NCBI GenBank assembly: GCA_033030425.1
Contig: JAUFSD010000006.1
Span: 310,001-374,000, forward strand
Origin: Verpa conica
Lineage: Eukaryota; Ascomycota; Pezizomycetes; Pezizales; Morchellaceae
DNA length: 64,000 bases
Reading direction: 5' to 3'
Positions 50,095 through 61,346 of the stretch are shown here, piece after piece. Position 1 is the first letter of the stretch, and the number at the start of each line of letters is the position of its first letter. The notes under the pieces are model-generated. The model was not told where the DNA came from, searched no databases, and worked only from the letters and a program-made list of their open reading frames with translations. Position numbers and translations under genes: made by a program.

Positions 50095-51729
50095 CTTGGC
50101 AGTTGCGCTTGTTTGATCGTGTGGATCTGGATTATCAAGACAAATAATTCAAATCCGAGAGGGCGTTTCCTCTGATTTATATCAGTTCCTGACAATCACC
50201 TAGCTGGGGAGGAGGGGTGTCTTGTACTAACGTACTAATTGAACCTATATCATTCACCCTATACTATTCAGTAACCCCTACTGATACCTATAATTCCCAC
50301 CACATGCAACTTTTCGGCGCTGCTCCGAGTTCCGTAAGCCCTATATTTAAGGTATAGATAAAATACTTTAACCAACTATATGAGGGTATATTTGCACGAG
50401 CATATAGCATGGTTGATCTCTGGATAAGCTTGAGTATAGCATGACGGATTATGACAGCGGGGATAAATACAATATAGTAGTGATTTTCAGGATATCGTTG
50501 TATTGCTCACCGAGGGGGCCGACCCTTGTAGTACTCTGGGAACAGAAGGTGGTTGGGATCAAGGACCAGGGTTTGGGTTAACATTAACGTCTGCCTTACG
50601 GGCGATTGCTAGATCGGGCAGATTGCCGGGGAGCTCGCTTATGCAGGTTCTAGAGCGGGGAAGGAATTATGACGATGCTGGAAGTTTATGAGTTTATCGA
50701 TAAGTTTGTTCTTAGGACCTTTTATAGAAAGCTATTCTGGGCGCTCAAGGCTTACAGAAACGTCATTGGAAGTATGAGATCTAGTGAATCTGCTCTTCGG
50801 AAAAACATACATCATGATGTGTTTTGGGGTCGGATCCGGCCGGTAGAACGGAATTTGAGATGGGGTTAATGCTTGTGGAATTGGTGTCCTCCCTCTATAT
50901 ACCCCTCCGTACCACGGACTTTGCTGGTTGGTACCTGCAAGGCTGCTTTAAGGTACCCATGTACTTCCCAGAGACGCGGAATGCGCCGTTAATAAACTAC
51001 GTTCTAGTACATTAGTTAGTAGTCTCGAACACAAGGATTAGACGCGTGCACTTACTTAGCTATGATTTGGTTAGAGTTATTGGTAATATATATATACGAA
51101 TGAGACAGTTATTAGTACCCAATAGATAATTTGCTCAAGGCCACGTGCATAGTGTTGAGCGAGTGAGGGTGTGTGATGGGTAGTATCCAAGGTTTGGGCT
51201 CACGTGTGCCGAGGCCTGATATTGTAGAATTTCTTGGGGGAGTACAGCTTGGTTACTAAACCCACAAAGTTACAACACCTGAGTCCGAATACCCCTATAG
51301 CCATGCGCCAGAACCCCACTTGGGATACCTTATGTTACACATGGTTATGTTTGACCAATAATTCCTAAGTATACAATTTTCCCCTTGCGGCTGGGGCTAT
51401 CCCGAATTTTCAGGACATCCGTATACTTATTTATCGGCCTTTAGAACTGTAATAGCCACGAAAGAACCAGCCTCCCCATTTCTCAAAAGGCCTTAATAGC
51501 CTAATATACTCGAGTAAAGGTACTACCAGCCTTGAGTTGGTATGACTGACCCGTGAATATCCCTAGTCTTAGAATCAGGAGTACCTCAGCACGGAGCCCG
51601 GAATACTATTATATGAAATATTTATGAGTGCAACTCTATGAAGCCATTAGGTTTTCTATTATCTTTAGGAGATCATTATTCTTCGAGTATCCGACGATGA
51701 TCTCCCTATTAATAAAATCTGTGAACCCA
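50095..51729. other. Intergenic
   Basis: Promoter of the EEP gene at the left, then AT-rich DNA. Frames of 60-67 codons at 50.5-51.0 kb are consecutive but in different phases, and I could not join them with consensus introns. No gene is supported. Confidence 0.5.
50176..50181 (-). promoter_or_regulatory. TATA box of the EEP-jacalin gene
   Basis: GATATAAATC on the minus strand, about 82 bp upstream of the ATG at 50094. Confidence 0.55.
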
Positions 51730-52782
51730 TCATTTTGCAACTCCTTCCTGCTCCCACTTCCTGCAAATCCCCTTTACTTTTTTCTCCACCCACCTTGAAT
51801 TCCCCCAAGTCCCCCACCCCGACATAAACCGCATCCAATCGACCAGTGCCAATTCCCAATGCTCCATCATAACTTCCCACGTATACTCTGTCTCCTCGAC
51901 CCCCCTCCTCTCTAATGCTGCCATCAATTCATCATAATAAAACCTCAACAACCCCTCCTCTCCCGGATCCTTCTCAAGTGTCCGTGCATCCACCGAGGTA
52001 CCAAGAAAATAAGCAAGATCCTGAACCCCAAACCCAATACCGACATATTGAAAGTCATACAACGCACACCTTGTTTCACCACCATCCTTCTTAGCCGTAA
52101 ACACAATATTGGCAGCTTTACAATCCCCATGCATCAACGTCGCCCCCAACACACCCGGCCGCAACCTAAGCTTCGAAGCCACGTACTCGCAGTATGGAAT
52201 CAAGTACGCATAGTCCTCGGAATACTCTCTAAGGTTCTCCATCTCCTCCCCACGCGTATCAAGATACCAATAACCCCCCTGGCCCCATACCCCTTCTGCC
52301 TCATTCGGACGCTCCACCTTCAGCGGTGGGGCTACAGTAGAGCCTGGCTGGATCCGCCAATACGTCGCATGGAAGTTCGCCAGCCATTTGAGCACCACCT
52401 TGGCGTGGCCCACGGAGTATCCCGCTGAAAGAGGATATGTTGCACTCAAGTCCTCTAGCAGGAGAGCTTCATCCTTTGCAGACTCGGCAACGGGGTATGG
52501 TTTTGCTACGGGTGCAAACTCGCCGAGTTGGGAGGAGAGGTGAGTGTAGAAGTAGCGCTCTACGCGGTAGGAGATGAGCTTGCGGAGGTGGGATTCGTCG
52601 GCGGAGGTGGAGGCTTGCGGGGGTTGGATTAGCTTGAGGATTAGGGTGCGGGGGGTATCGGTAGGTTTGAGGGTGAGGCGGTAGATGTGGCCGTAGTTGG
52701 ACCAGAGGGAGGTGATGAGGGTCTGTGAGGTGACATTGAGTGACGAGGGGAGGATGGAGGTGAGGTCGGTGGGTTTGGGCAT
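51730..52782 (-). CDS. Kinase-like phosphotransferase (APH/CHK/EcKinase-like)
   Basis: A single exon encodes 350 residues. It belongs to the protein-kinase-like phosphotransferase fold that covers aminoglycoside phosphotransferases, choline kinases and the ecdysteroid-kinase/CHK-like group. Visible signatures are an N-lobe strand 'LILKLIQPP' with the ATP-binding Lys; 'LLLEDLSATYPLSAGYS', close to the 'LLEDL' hinge of CHK-like kinases; the Brenner catalytic motif 'LMHGDCKAANIVF' (H-G-D-x(4)-N, about 217-229); and 'LYDFQYVGIGFGVQDLAYFL' (D-F-Q metal motif, about 241-260). All catalytic residues are in place, so it is likely active on a small hydroxylated substrate, which cannot be named. No signal peptide or membrane segment is seen. 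It lies about 0.6 kb from the pectate lyase gene, with no evident functional link. Confidence 0.88.
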   Translation of the reverse strand: MPKPTDLTSILPSSLNVTSQTLITSLWSNYGHIYRLTLKPTDTPRTLILKLIQPPQASTSADESHLRKLISYRVERYFYTHLSSQLGEFAPVAKPYPVAESAKDEALLLEDLSATYPLSAGYSVGHAKVVLKWLANFHATYWRIQPGSTVAPPLKVERPNEAEGVWGQGGYWYLDTRGEEMENLREYSEDYAYLIPYCEYVASKLRLRPGVLGATLMHGDCKAANIVFTAKKDGGETRCALYDFQYVGIGFGVQDLAYFLGTSVDARTLEKDPGEEGLLRFYYDELMAALERRGVEETEYTWEVMMEHWELALVDWMRFMSGWGTWGNSRWVEKKVKGICRKWEQEGVAK

Positions 52783-53417
52783 TGTTGGGGTTGTGGGGTT
52801 GCGGGTGTGGAGGGGTTGTGGATGGCAGGGAACCCTAGCCCTGGTTGGTTGGCTCTGTCACTGGTTGCTAGGAACAACGTCTTGAGGTAAAGTCAACGTC
52901 GAAGTTGGCATTATGCACTCCCCAGCCCACTCCAGTGGTTCGCTTATTGTAAGTCAAGAAAACCTATGTTATTTTATATCTGCTCGCGGTATACTGATGT
53001 ACTAGCTAGGACTTGAACTCTAGCCTATTATCACCAAAGGTTCGACAATACGACCCCAGACTTTAGGGTTAGCTGACAATCTGACTCAGCTAATATTAGT
53101 AGTAACTAATGAAAGTAGAATTGGGAACTTTGGCCCTAATTTTTGGCTTACTTTTGAGGCTTGTAGTAGTATTGGAAACCATGGTCCCTAACCTACATAG
53201 TTAATTGGCCTGCTTATTGAGATAGGACTACTAATAGAGCTAGAAATTTCGATCTTTTGGGAATGGAATCACAAGGGCACAATATAATTATGAAAGATAC
53301 CACTTTAATTAAATATATCCCTACAACATCACTAGGGAGAACTATAAAAGAGCATCAATTCTATATCCTGACATTTTATAGCATATCCACCAAAACAAAA
53401 GCCAAAACTCTAGCACA
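52783..53417. other. Intergenic between kinase promoter and pectate lyase 3' end
   Basis: AT-rich DNA. A stretch near 53.2 kb ('TTATTGAGATAGGACTACTAATAGAGCT') loosely resembles the interior of the 37.2-kb MITE, too weakly to call. No gene. Confidence 0.5.
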
Positions 53418-54895
53418 CTAGCAGTTGGTCCTAATATTAGTAGCAATACAATAAGTCCCATCCGGCCCAGTTCCAATCCTTGTAGGCTCTCCACTAGTTG
53501 TTCCTTGCTATAACAAAAGTTAGCATTCACATCTATACTCTATAGGATTCTAAACTTACGAATCGGTCACAGATATCAAGTCCGTTGATGCAGCTGTTGG
53601 AAATGATAGCGGTATCGCCGTAGTTGGTGTTGATTCCGACAAGAACATCACCATCTGTCGCGACGATGTTGTCGACGATTACATGGCGGGCTCCGCCATT
53701 TCCACTGCAGTTACCACAGCTATCGGGGTGTTAGTGAGGTTCAGACAAAAACTTTCTATTGCCCTGGGTGGTAACTCACCTGCGGTATAGCTTTCCAAAG
53801 TTGTTGATCTGGTTTAACAAGTTAGTTTCTATTATCATTTTAGGGCAGTAGGGCCACCAACGAAGAAGTTCTTAATTGAAACAGTGCCGAGACCATTATG
53901 TTGGAAGACCTTGTCGGAAGCACCTTTTGCGCCACCACCGTTGACGTATGAAGTTCCAGAGGTTTGCTTGAAGGTTGCGCCGTCTTTCTGGGTGTTAGTC
54001 AATTGGCTCAAGGTACAGTCACTAGTAGGGTTTCTACAAACCTTCGCAGACATCCTCCCACCAGACATTGTTCTATACAAAATTTTGTTAGATTGCCTTC
54101 ACGCTGTACATTCAATGGGGATCTTACCAATGTGCAAGTTCCCCTGCAATGAACCCCTATCAACAGTCGTCAGTATACGTAATTTCTAAGCTGATTTGAA
54201 TTACATACCCTCGGCTTGTGCGGGCCCAATAAACACATTGGATAGCGTTGCACCAGCTTCAAGAATGAATATAGTATCCGCCTCACCGGTCTCATCTTGT
54301 TCCGCACAGACCCTGGCTATTCACCCACTGTGTCAGTATAATCCCGTTAACCAAGGTAAATATACAACTTACGATTACGATCATAACGCCACATGTTACC
54401 ATCGTAGCTAAAATACTATTAGTAAAACCAAACACCTAGAGCTATAAGTGGATATCTTACCTTTGACCAGCAGAGACTGTAATTGGCGCAGACCTACTCG
54501 TGCTTGCAACCGGAGTCGGGAACACGGTGGTGAGACCAGTAGGAGTAGAACCACCAGAAGTTATCACAGCAGTGGTTGTAGTAGCCCTAGTAGTGGTAGT
54601 TGTTGTACTTCTAACACTGGAGGTCGTTGAGGCCGTTGAACCTGCCGCAGTCGTCGTGGTACTCAGGAGACATTGAGAGTAGAAGTCGTTGGATCTAACG
54701 CAGGTCCAGCCAGAGGGACAGAGAGTTGCACCGGTCCAATTGAGACCACCACCTGAGTTTTTGAGTTAGCTGTGGGCTAGCTGGAAAAATCATGGGCTAT
54801 CACTCACACTGTCCCCACTGTATGGCGGTGCTCTGGGCATTAACGGCGAGGGCGCCGAGCGAAACAAGAAACAAGGTGGAGGAGAGGGTATTCAT
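53418..54895 (-). CDS. Secreted pectate lyase (PL3-like) with N-terminal CBM1
   Basis: Ten small exons (54895-54808, 54752-54461, 54407-54373, 54316-54209, 54156-54128, 54072-54042, 53983-53862, 53808-53780, 53719-53560, 53507-53418) join in phase to 327 residues. A signal peptide (1-20) is followed by a family 1 cellulose-binding module (about 24-58, 'QWGQCGG.NWTG', Cys-rich, ending 'YSQC'), a Ser/Thr linker (about 60-115) and a pectate lyase domain (about 120-327). The catalytic domain shows 'NVWWEDVCEDGATF', 'GGGAKGASDKVFQHNG', 'NNFGKLYRSCGNC' and 'GINTNYGD', typical of polysaccharide lyase family 3. It should cleave polygalacturonate by calcium-dependent beta-elimination outside the cell, while CBM1 tethers it to cellulose. 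Three exons are under 32 nt. A TATA box lies about 111 bp upstream, and the mannanase gene is about 2.2 kb upstream on the same strand. Confidence 0.93.
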
Positions 54896-55005
54896 TGTTT
54901 CTGAGATAAATACAGCAGATTCCTATTCTTTTTGAGGTAGTTGATGCTGGTTTTTTTCTATAGCTTGAGATCGGTGGCCGTTGAAAATTGAGGGTTTCTA
55001 TAACC

Positions 55006-55014
55006 CTTTATATA
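55006..55014 (-). promoter_or_regulatory. TATA box of the pectate lyase gene
   Basis: Minus-strand TATATAAAG about 111-119 bp upstream of the ATG at 54895, identical to the motif before the 42578 gene. Confidence 0.65.
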
Positions 55015-56200
55015 CTCAAACCCTCATATTGTCTCCTCTATTCTCAATTTACAAACAATAAACTAAATAACGGACTTGATTCCACCGAAGACCACCCGTG
55101 CTGTGGTACTGAGCAAATATCATGGGGGGGAAGCCAAGACCCAACCCAAAGTGCAAAGTCGATATTCGGGGCCGACGCCGCCAGAGTCTAACTGATCTGC
55201 ACTGAGAGTTCCTAAATAGGTAGGGATGAGAGAGGAGGGGGGGAATATACACACTCGAACCCGCAAGCGCATTGACTCCCGCCCAGAATCTACTATGAAA
55301 GGAAACAAGTTGAGCCGACCGTATTTAGGTTTGACGATATGCGGTTGTGCCTGCATAACCAATCACCATCCCTTGTGTCACTCGGAGGTTTATCCGGGTG
55401 GGTATATGTGCACTATTAAGCTCCGTGCGTGTTATGTCCCAAAACTGCCAGGAATATGCTCGAACATGCTCGGATATGTATGTACATAAGCTGACAGAAA
55501 GCTTAGACACCCGGATTATCGGATCGTAAACTCATTAATTGCGGGGGAGAAATCTTGTGGGGGGCGCATTTTATATTATGGGTTTAGACTCGAAGGGTAC
55601 AGTCATGTGGGATCCGGGCGACACTTTGATCTTGTTGTATGGATAGAGACTATATTCTCGGTGTTATTGGAAGCGAAGTTTCACGGAATATAAGCGAGAG
55701 TAAAGTGTTTGTATAATTATTAAGGTGTCTAGAGCGGGTTGAAGAATATTATTCTCCGAATTTAAGGTTGTGGAATCACTATTGAGAAAGATGGTTGAAA
55801 GTTGACTAAGTTTAGAAAGGTTGAGGTACTCATTTAGTTGGGCATACAGCAGAATAGAACCTCTTTCCTAGAACTGGACGTATTTTCTACCTAGGCACCT
55901 CCCAGAGGGGAGCTTTGAAAGAAAATATCCCTAGTCGACACTAGGAGAGCTTCCAAAAAAGCCTTTCTGGTGCTCCTGGAGGATACTTTCCCTCCACCTT
56001 GAAGATTTTTTTCCAGCCCACAGTAAATGTAGGGGATGCAAGTTTTTCTGTAACTGTCTTATATTAATCCGGCTAAGCCTGCCTCCTATAATGGGACATG
56101 GCTTTTTGTTATAGCGTAAACCGTGTGACATTTTGTGACCATGGCTAATCTTATGTGCCTACCAGAACGAATTTATGCAATTATAACAGCCCCTTATATA

Positions 56201-56622
56201 CAGCCGTGTCCGGAGCCTCCTCCGCCCCCCCAGGGTGATCCTCAATAAGTCCTGTTAGTCAACACCAAAACAAACACTTAATTGACTTTATCTCATAAGT
56301 CATTTAACGCAATGACCCAGAACTAATGGGCTATAAAGTTTGTCTTGTAGGATATATATGTATTTATTCTGGTGGTTATTGGCGTATTTTCTGGCCCTCA
56401 CTGCCTGCCTGCCTGGGAATTGGGATAGAGCTCTTGATAGATTGCGGGACTGCCCTCTACTTATGAGTTAAGCGACCCAGAGGCCTTACTTTAGGGTTAA
56501 ATTCCCTCATTTAGCTTATCCTAAACACTTCTTTTGTAGAACCTTTATGGTTGTTGGTGTATCGTAGGAAATGACCGCGCTACTATGGGGGAGAGGCTCC
56601 GGGAATTTGTTGGATACGGCTG
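56201..56622. mobile_element. MITE copy B, shortened relative of the 37.2-kb element
   Basis: TA-flanked CAGCCGTGTCC...GGATACGGCTG element in the same orientation as copy A. Most of its length aligns with copy A (for example 'AACACCAAAACAAACACTTAAT', 'GACCCAGAGGCC', 'TTTATGGTTGTTG'). The left inverted repeat has lost the ten bases AACAAATTCC, and roughly 140 bp just inside the left end are missing. The right end has one substitution. It carries no coding frame. Confidence 0.9.
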
Positions 56623-57105
56623 TATATAAATTAAACACTAGCACTGAAAGAGCACTTTATTTACACAGTCTATAAATTTCAATAAGCTTAAGTTTCGGAG
56701 AAGACACATCATCCCGATTAGGCTCTTTAGTTCTACTAAATTCGTGTAGTATTACAGTGAGACGCCACAAGGGTAAATTCCAGGTATTATGGTCTCTGTG
56801 TAACTTCAGATACGCTTTCCCGGGAATCCCGGGAAATCCATCTATAAGTAACCTCCCCTAGGGAACACGGCAAGATACAAAAATTCCAACAGGCATTTTG
56901 AAGTTTGGTGCTATATCTGGATGAAAGAGGCAGTAGGTACTTCCCAAATAGGAAGAGCTAACATTCGGAAACAATTTCTTTTCCTTACAAACTTCCCCAA
57001 AATATTCAAAAACTGTAAACAACACTAATATTTTATATATACATTTGACTGTTTTACCCACACCACACCATCCTTACTCTCCTACCAACCCCGAATCAAA
57101 ATTGA

Positions 57106-59093
57106 TTACAAGCACTGGTAATAGTACGGCGGAGAAACTGCAGTACAAGTGGTTCCAGTAACACAAGTTGTCTGTCCAGTCCAGTTAACACCGCCACTAT
57201 ACCCTAGTTAGTATTACTCATTCAAAAAGATTTATTTCACACCACTTACCATTGCCCATACTTCTGAACAGGCGCAACAGTACTAGTACTAGTACTAGTA
57301 GAAGAGCTAGCTGATGAAGTCCTACTCGAGGTTGTTGAAGGCGCCACAGTAGTAGATGTGATGAGAGTAGTAGATGAGGCAACGACCGAGGAAGAGGAAG
57401 AAGAAGTTGTAGTGCCTTTCCATCCTTGGATCTCGTCTAGGTTGAGAACATATGCGGAGTTGAAGATCCTGTTAAGGAAGTCCAAAGAATTCGCTGTAGC
57501 ATCCTGAACGAACCCATTCCAGGTGACGAACCAGCTCCAGTCGGCGTCGTAGAGAGCGAGGAGCTCAGGGTCAGGGATGGTGCCGACCTCAGTGGTCGCA
57601 ATGAGCTTTTTGTCATTTCCGAGGGCGAGGAGGGAGTTGTAGGTTGCAGATAGTGGCTAGGTGAAGGAATTTGTTAGTTAGATTTTCGAATTAGGGAAGG
57701 ATGGGGATACTAACACCGTGGTCACCAGGGGTAGATGGGTAGGAGTCGTAGGAGAGAATATCGACGGTAGCATCACCTGGGTACCAGTCTGCAGCGACGG
57801 AGTTCCAGATCCAGACCAAGTTGTTCAATTTGTGGTAGGTGGTGAGTCTGTCGTACATGATCTGGTACAGCTGCTTGCATGGGCCGGAACCCTTTGCACC
57901 CCACCAGAACCAGCCACCTTCGGCTTCGTGGAGAGGACGCCAGAGGATAGGAACATTGGCATCTGCAAGTCTCTTGATTTGGACAGCAATGGCATCAATA
58001 TCACGGATGAGGAGAGCATAGTCTGCGCTGGAAGTGTCGGCAAGGGCAGCAGAGACGTCGAAGGTGACGGAGTCGGTGTAGAAACCCCTCCACCATTCTT
58101 TGCCTGTAGTATCAATGAGGCCGGATGGAGCATTCCAATCTATATAGTGGGAACCAGATGTTAGGGTGCGTTGAGAAAGATGAGTGTTTCAAGGATGGGG
58201 GACTAACGCCAGCAGAAAGTAACAATTCCTCCACGTTTATCAAATGCAATTGCGTCCTCAACGGCAGTGGAGGTTGATCCCCTCTCGACACGGCTAGGGC
58301 TGTATTCGATGAAGTCCAACCCTAGAATGGCAGGAGACTTCCCAATGTTTGTCTCCACCCATTGGTATGAAACCGGGTCTTGCTGGCCAGAGATGTATGA
58401 TGTCCCATAGTTCTTGACGAGGAAGCTCATGAGAGCCTTTGTTGCTGGTGTGGCATTTGTGTTTACTAAGGCGGTGGTGACCTGGTGAGGACCACGTGGG
58501 GTTGAAGGGGTGACGGTCAAGGCATCAATCAAGTACCTATATAGTTACGAAGTTAGAGATTGTTATGACTCAATACGAAGTAGGCTAATTGAATTACCAG
58601 CCCCAATTGTTTTGGATAGAGATAGTATTTGATCCTGCATTCAGCAAGACCTGGCCAGCGCTGACGGTCGTCCAGGCAGTTGTTTCTGGCAAACTTACAT
58701 CACTACCAGAACCGCCGTTGAGGACAACTCTGGTATACTTTGAGCCGTATGGTCCCCAGTAAATAATGCCGAGATCATATAGTTTTGTTGTGTCACTAGT
58801 GATGGTGAAGGTGATTTGGTCAGTGCTCTCATCAAAACCCTCGACGTATCCAGTGCCTTTATAAACGAGAAATGATATTGTAAGCATAATTCTAAATCAT
58901 ACTAATAAATCAATACTTCTAAAGCCAATCACATACCAGAGTAACCAGCAGAAGCAGTACCAACTGTTACTCCAGTGAGAGTAGCACTCTCAGCCTGGTA
59001 AGTGACAGTTTGTGCTAAAATCGAGGGGAGGAATGAAGTGGCCGCGGCCAAAAGAAGCGCAGCATTCCGGCGAGAGAAGAAACCGGAAACCAT
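57106..59093 (-). CDS. Secreted GH26 beta-mannanase with CBM35 and CBM1
   Basis: Six exons (59093-58937, 58856-58598, 58536-58208, 58139-57715, 57656-57250, 57196-57106) give 555 residues in phase. Order: signal peptide (about 1-27); CBM35-type beta-sandwich (about 28-150, 'TYQAESATLTG' start, 'GTGYVEGFD'); glycoside hydrolase family 26 domain (about 160-465); Ser/Thr linker (about 470-520); C-terminal CBM1 (about 521-555). Catalytic residues fit GH26: acid/base E320 in 'WRPLHEAEGGWFWWG' and nucleophile E413 in 'TTEVGTIPDP'. It should cut beta-1,4-mannan or glucomannan in plant cell wall. The CBM1 looks as if it lacks a Cys until the 53-nt last intron is removed; then 'YGQCGGVNWTG' is complete. 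CBM35-GH26 is known from fungal mannanases such as Podospora Man26A. The extra CBM1 is the less usual part. Confidence 0.94.
57281..57301. repeat. (AGTACT)-type repeat in the mannanase linker
   Basis: Tandem ACTAGT/AGTACT units encode Ser/Thr repeats of the linker between GH26 and CBM1. Confidence 0.7.
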
Positions 59094-59170
59094 GATGAAA
59101 ACTTTCAGTAGACTTCAACCTTAGGGAAAAGGAGTGGCTTGAACAAATCAATTATGGCGATTGCTCTCCC

Positions 59171-59180
59171 CTTATATTTC
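59171..59180 (-). promoter_or_regulatory. TATA-like element of the mannanase gene
   Basis: Minus-strand GAAATATAAG about 78-87 bp upstream of the ATG at 59093. Confidence 0.45.
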
Positions 59181-59438
59181 ACCAAGGAGCGACTTTCCTC
59201 AGTCCCTGAGAACTAAAGAATCACTAACTAAACTACTCAATAACGTGCTCACCAGGTTTACCTCATCTCAACTTTTCTTATATTGCTTTTTTCTGTGCCT
59301 GACGCTCAAATTGTGGGGGTGGATGACGGTATGCGGAGGTCACGGTAAGGCATCCGTAGGAACTCCAGGTTCTGATTCCGTGTTAGCAATACCAGGGCTG
59401 AAGAGTCCACACGCTTAAACTACATGTATTATCTAGTC

Positions 59439-59705
59439 ATGGATTCAATAAAAGATTATTATCTTCGAAATAAATCCCATCTGTTTCAACAGGGCCGAAC
59501 TGATGAACTCCGCGAATACTTTAACCTTTCAAGGGACTTACCGGGTGAAGGGATCTGCCCATATAATTGTCTTGGAGCTCTTGCGCTGGATACGGACGTC
59601 AGGTGTTTTCATGTTTCTGGGCAGAACCGCCAGGGAAAATTAAGGTTGTTTCTTGTCCGGAGTTGTCGGTCCGTAGCGGTTCAATCGATATGCTTGGCGT
59701 ATTAA
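59439..59705 (+). CDS. Small hypothetical open reading frame
   Basis: 88 residues from the ATG 'MDSIKDYYLRNK', with a hydrophilic, ordinary composition in the first 60 residues ('GRTDELREYFNLSRDLPGEG'). No known domain, signal peptide or intron extension is evident. The final 20 codons are less gene-like, so it could also be a first exon or relic. Confidence 0.2.
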   Translation: MDSIKDYYLRNKSHLFQQGRTDELREYFNLSRDLPGEGICPYNCLGALALDTDVRCFHVSGQNRQGKLRLFLVRSCRSVAVQSICLAY

Positions 59706-61114
59706 GGCAGGGATTAGGGCAACACTTTGTCCCCGACTCTACCTAGCTGATTAGAGTAGGTACTCATCTATCCATGGAACTCGGAAACCTCTCCGTCGCT
59801 GACTCTGTGGAGGTGTTGATTATACTCTACTAGAATAAAGGTACACGCTCGGTTTAGCTGAATACACGTGATTTTGCCGTATTCCATAGCGTTTTGCAAC
59901 TACATGTACAACCACCTGGTGCGTGAATAGGGTACAGTTAGTATCCCAGTAAGGTTAAATATATCCTAGATGCCGAAGTTCCATTATTCTTTCTACTGGT
60001 GATATGATCGATAAGAACACCAGGGTAAGTGTTGCCCTGTACTCCCCTAGCTGTTTAGTTGTAAGGACCAGGGTATTTAATGATCTCGGAGAATGCGGGT
60101 GGGATTTCGACAGTTAATTAGTCAACACATGCCAGGTGAAATATCCAACCATGATACTTAGCACTTATACAACCTATCACACTAACATGTCGAACCATTT
60201 TCACTATTAAAGACAACCTGGTGCCAGGATTTAGCAGTAGCCAGCTATTTCTTGTATATACTATCGCGTGAACTTACCGATTTACCGGACTAGCGCTTTT
60301 TAATTAAGACAAAACATAAGCAGCATTTCACCAGGGCTAAACAGCCAACTGATCCCTATAAGCTTAAATCTGTGTATTAAATTCTTCATGCTAGAATCAT
60401 GAGTACAAGGATATGCGCAACACCTCATAGCCCCGCAAATTTCATGACCCAAGTATCATGCGGGGCGTCGGGTTTGAGCTAAAAACAAAGGATAAAACTA
60501 AATGATATCCTCACGAGCGCGAATAATGCCTCCCTTCAGCTATAATTGCTCATAGTTTAGGTTTTACATGGACTATAAAACACGAGTGATTAATTATGAT
60601 CCATCGAATATCCCAGTAGCTATTATTCCACTCATGTATAAAGCGGCCAAGATATATTTTATGGTAAAAGATATTCGCTAATAGCTATGTACATGGACTC
60701 GTAGAACTCCTAATAGCAAACACACCGGATTTGGCATGGCCCCCACTACCCACCCCACCCCACCGCCCAGACCCGACTTACTCCGAGATCAAAGATCACC
60801 AGCGTAATCATTAGTACGAGTGAGATAACATGACTCTGTTAACCCGAAGAGGTGTAGAAGGGCATTGTGAGGAGTAATAAGACAATAAACTCCCGTAAAT
60901 TAGGGGAGTACAAACCAATAATATTTAGGAACACAAAAAATACAAATTTAACCCTAGAAACTAAATGAATGCTTGCTGACCGCTCATCTAATATTCTACC
61001 TAAACCTACCTAGCCATATATTGGTATTTACAAAAGAGAATATAGATCCGTAAGACCGAGAGAGCGCGACTGACTAACTGACGAAAAGATGAAATAAAAG
61101 GAAATAAAAATAAA

Positions 61115-61138
61115 CCAATACCAATACCAATACCAATA
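61115..61138. repeat. (CCAATA)n microsatellite
   Basis: Four tandem CCAATA units in the 3' flank of the Hfl1-like gene. Confidence 0.85.
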
Positions 61139-61346
61139 CTATGCCACTGCTAAAATTCGAGTTCTCCACAAAGAAAATAATAGCCGAAAATACATACCAA
61201 GACTCACAAACTATTGCAAGAGTCGGCGCTAAGATAGGAAGAATAAACAGAGAAAACCCGCGAACATTGCACACAGATCACCGTTACACCCCCACCAATC
61301 CCAAATACCAAGACCTTCCAGAAATTAAAATAATTTCATATACATT

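Larger units (their letters stand above)
54896..57105. other. Intergenic, pectate lyase promoter and MITE copy B
   Basis: Contains the pectate lyase TATA box (55.01 kb), several frames under 90 codons without support, and the 422-bp MITE copy B (56201-56622). The right part, 56.65-57.1 kb, is the 3' flank of the mannanase gene. Confidence 0.55.
59094..61346. other. Intergenic
   Basis: Mannanase promoter on the left, then about 2 kb of AT-rich DNA with one 89-codon open frame (59439-59705) and a CCAATA microsatellite near 61.12 kb. Nothing else is recognised. Confidence 0.55.

Noticed and set aside
50503..51015. Three consecutive short frames as a multi-exon gene
   Set aside because: No consensus splice sites join them in phase and no domain is recognisable.
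57196..57250. Mannanase CBM1 lacking a conserved cysteine
   Set aside because: The missing Cys is formed across the last intron (TG|T), giving the normal 'GQCGG' motif.
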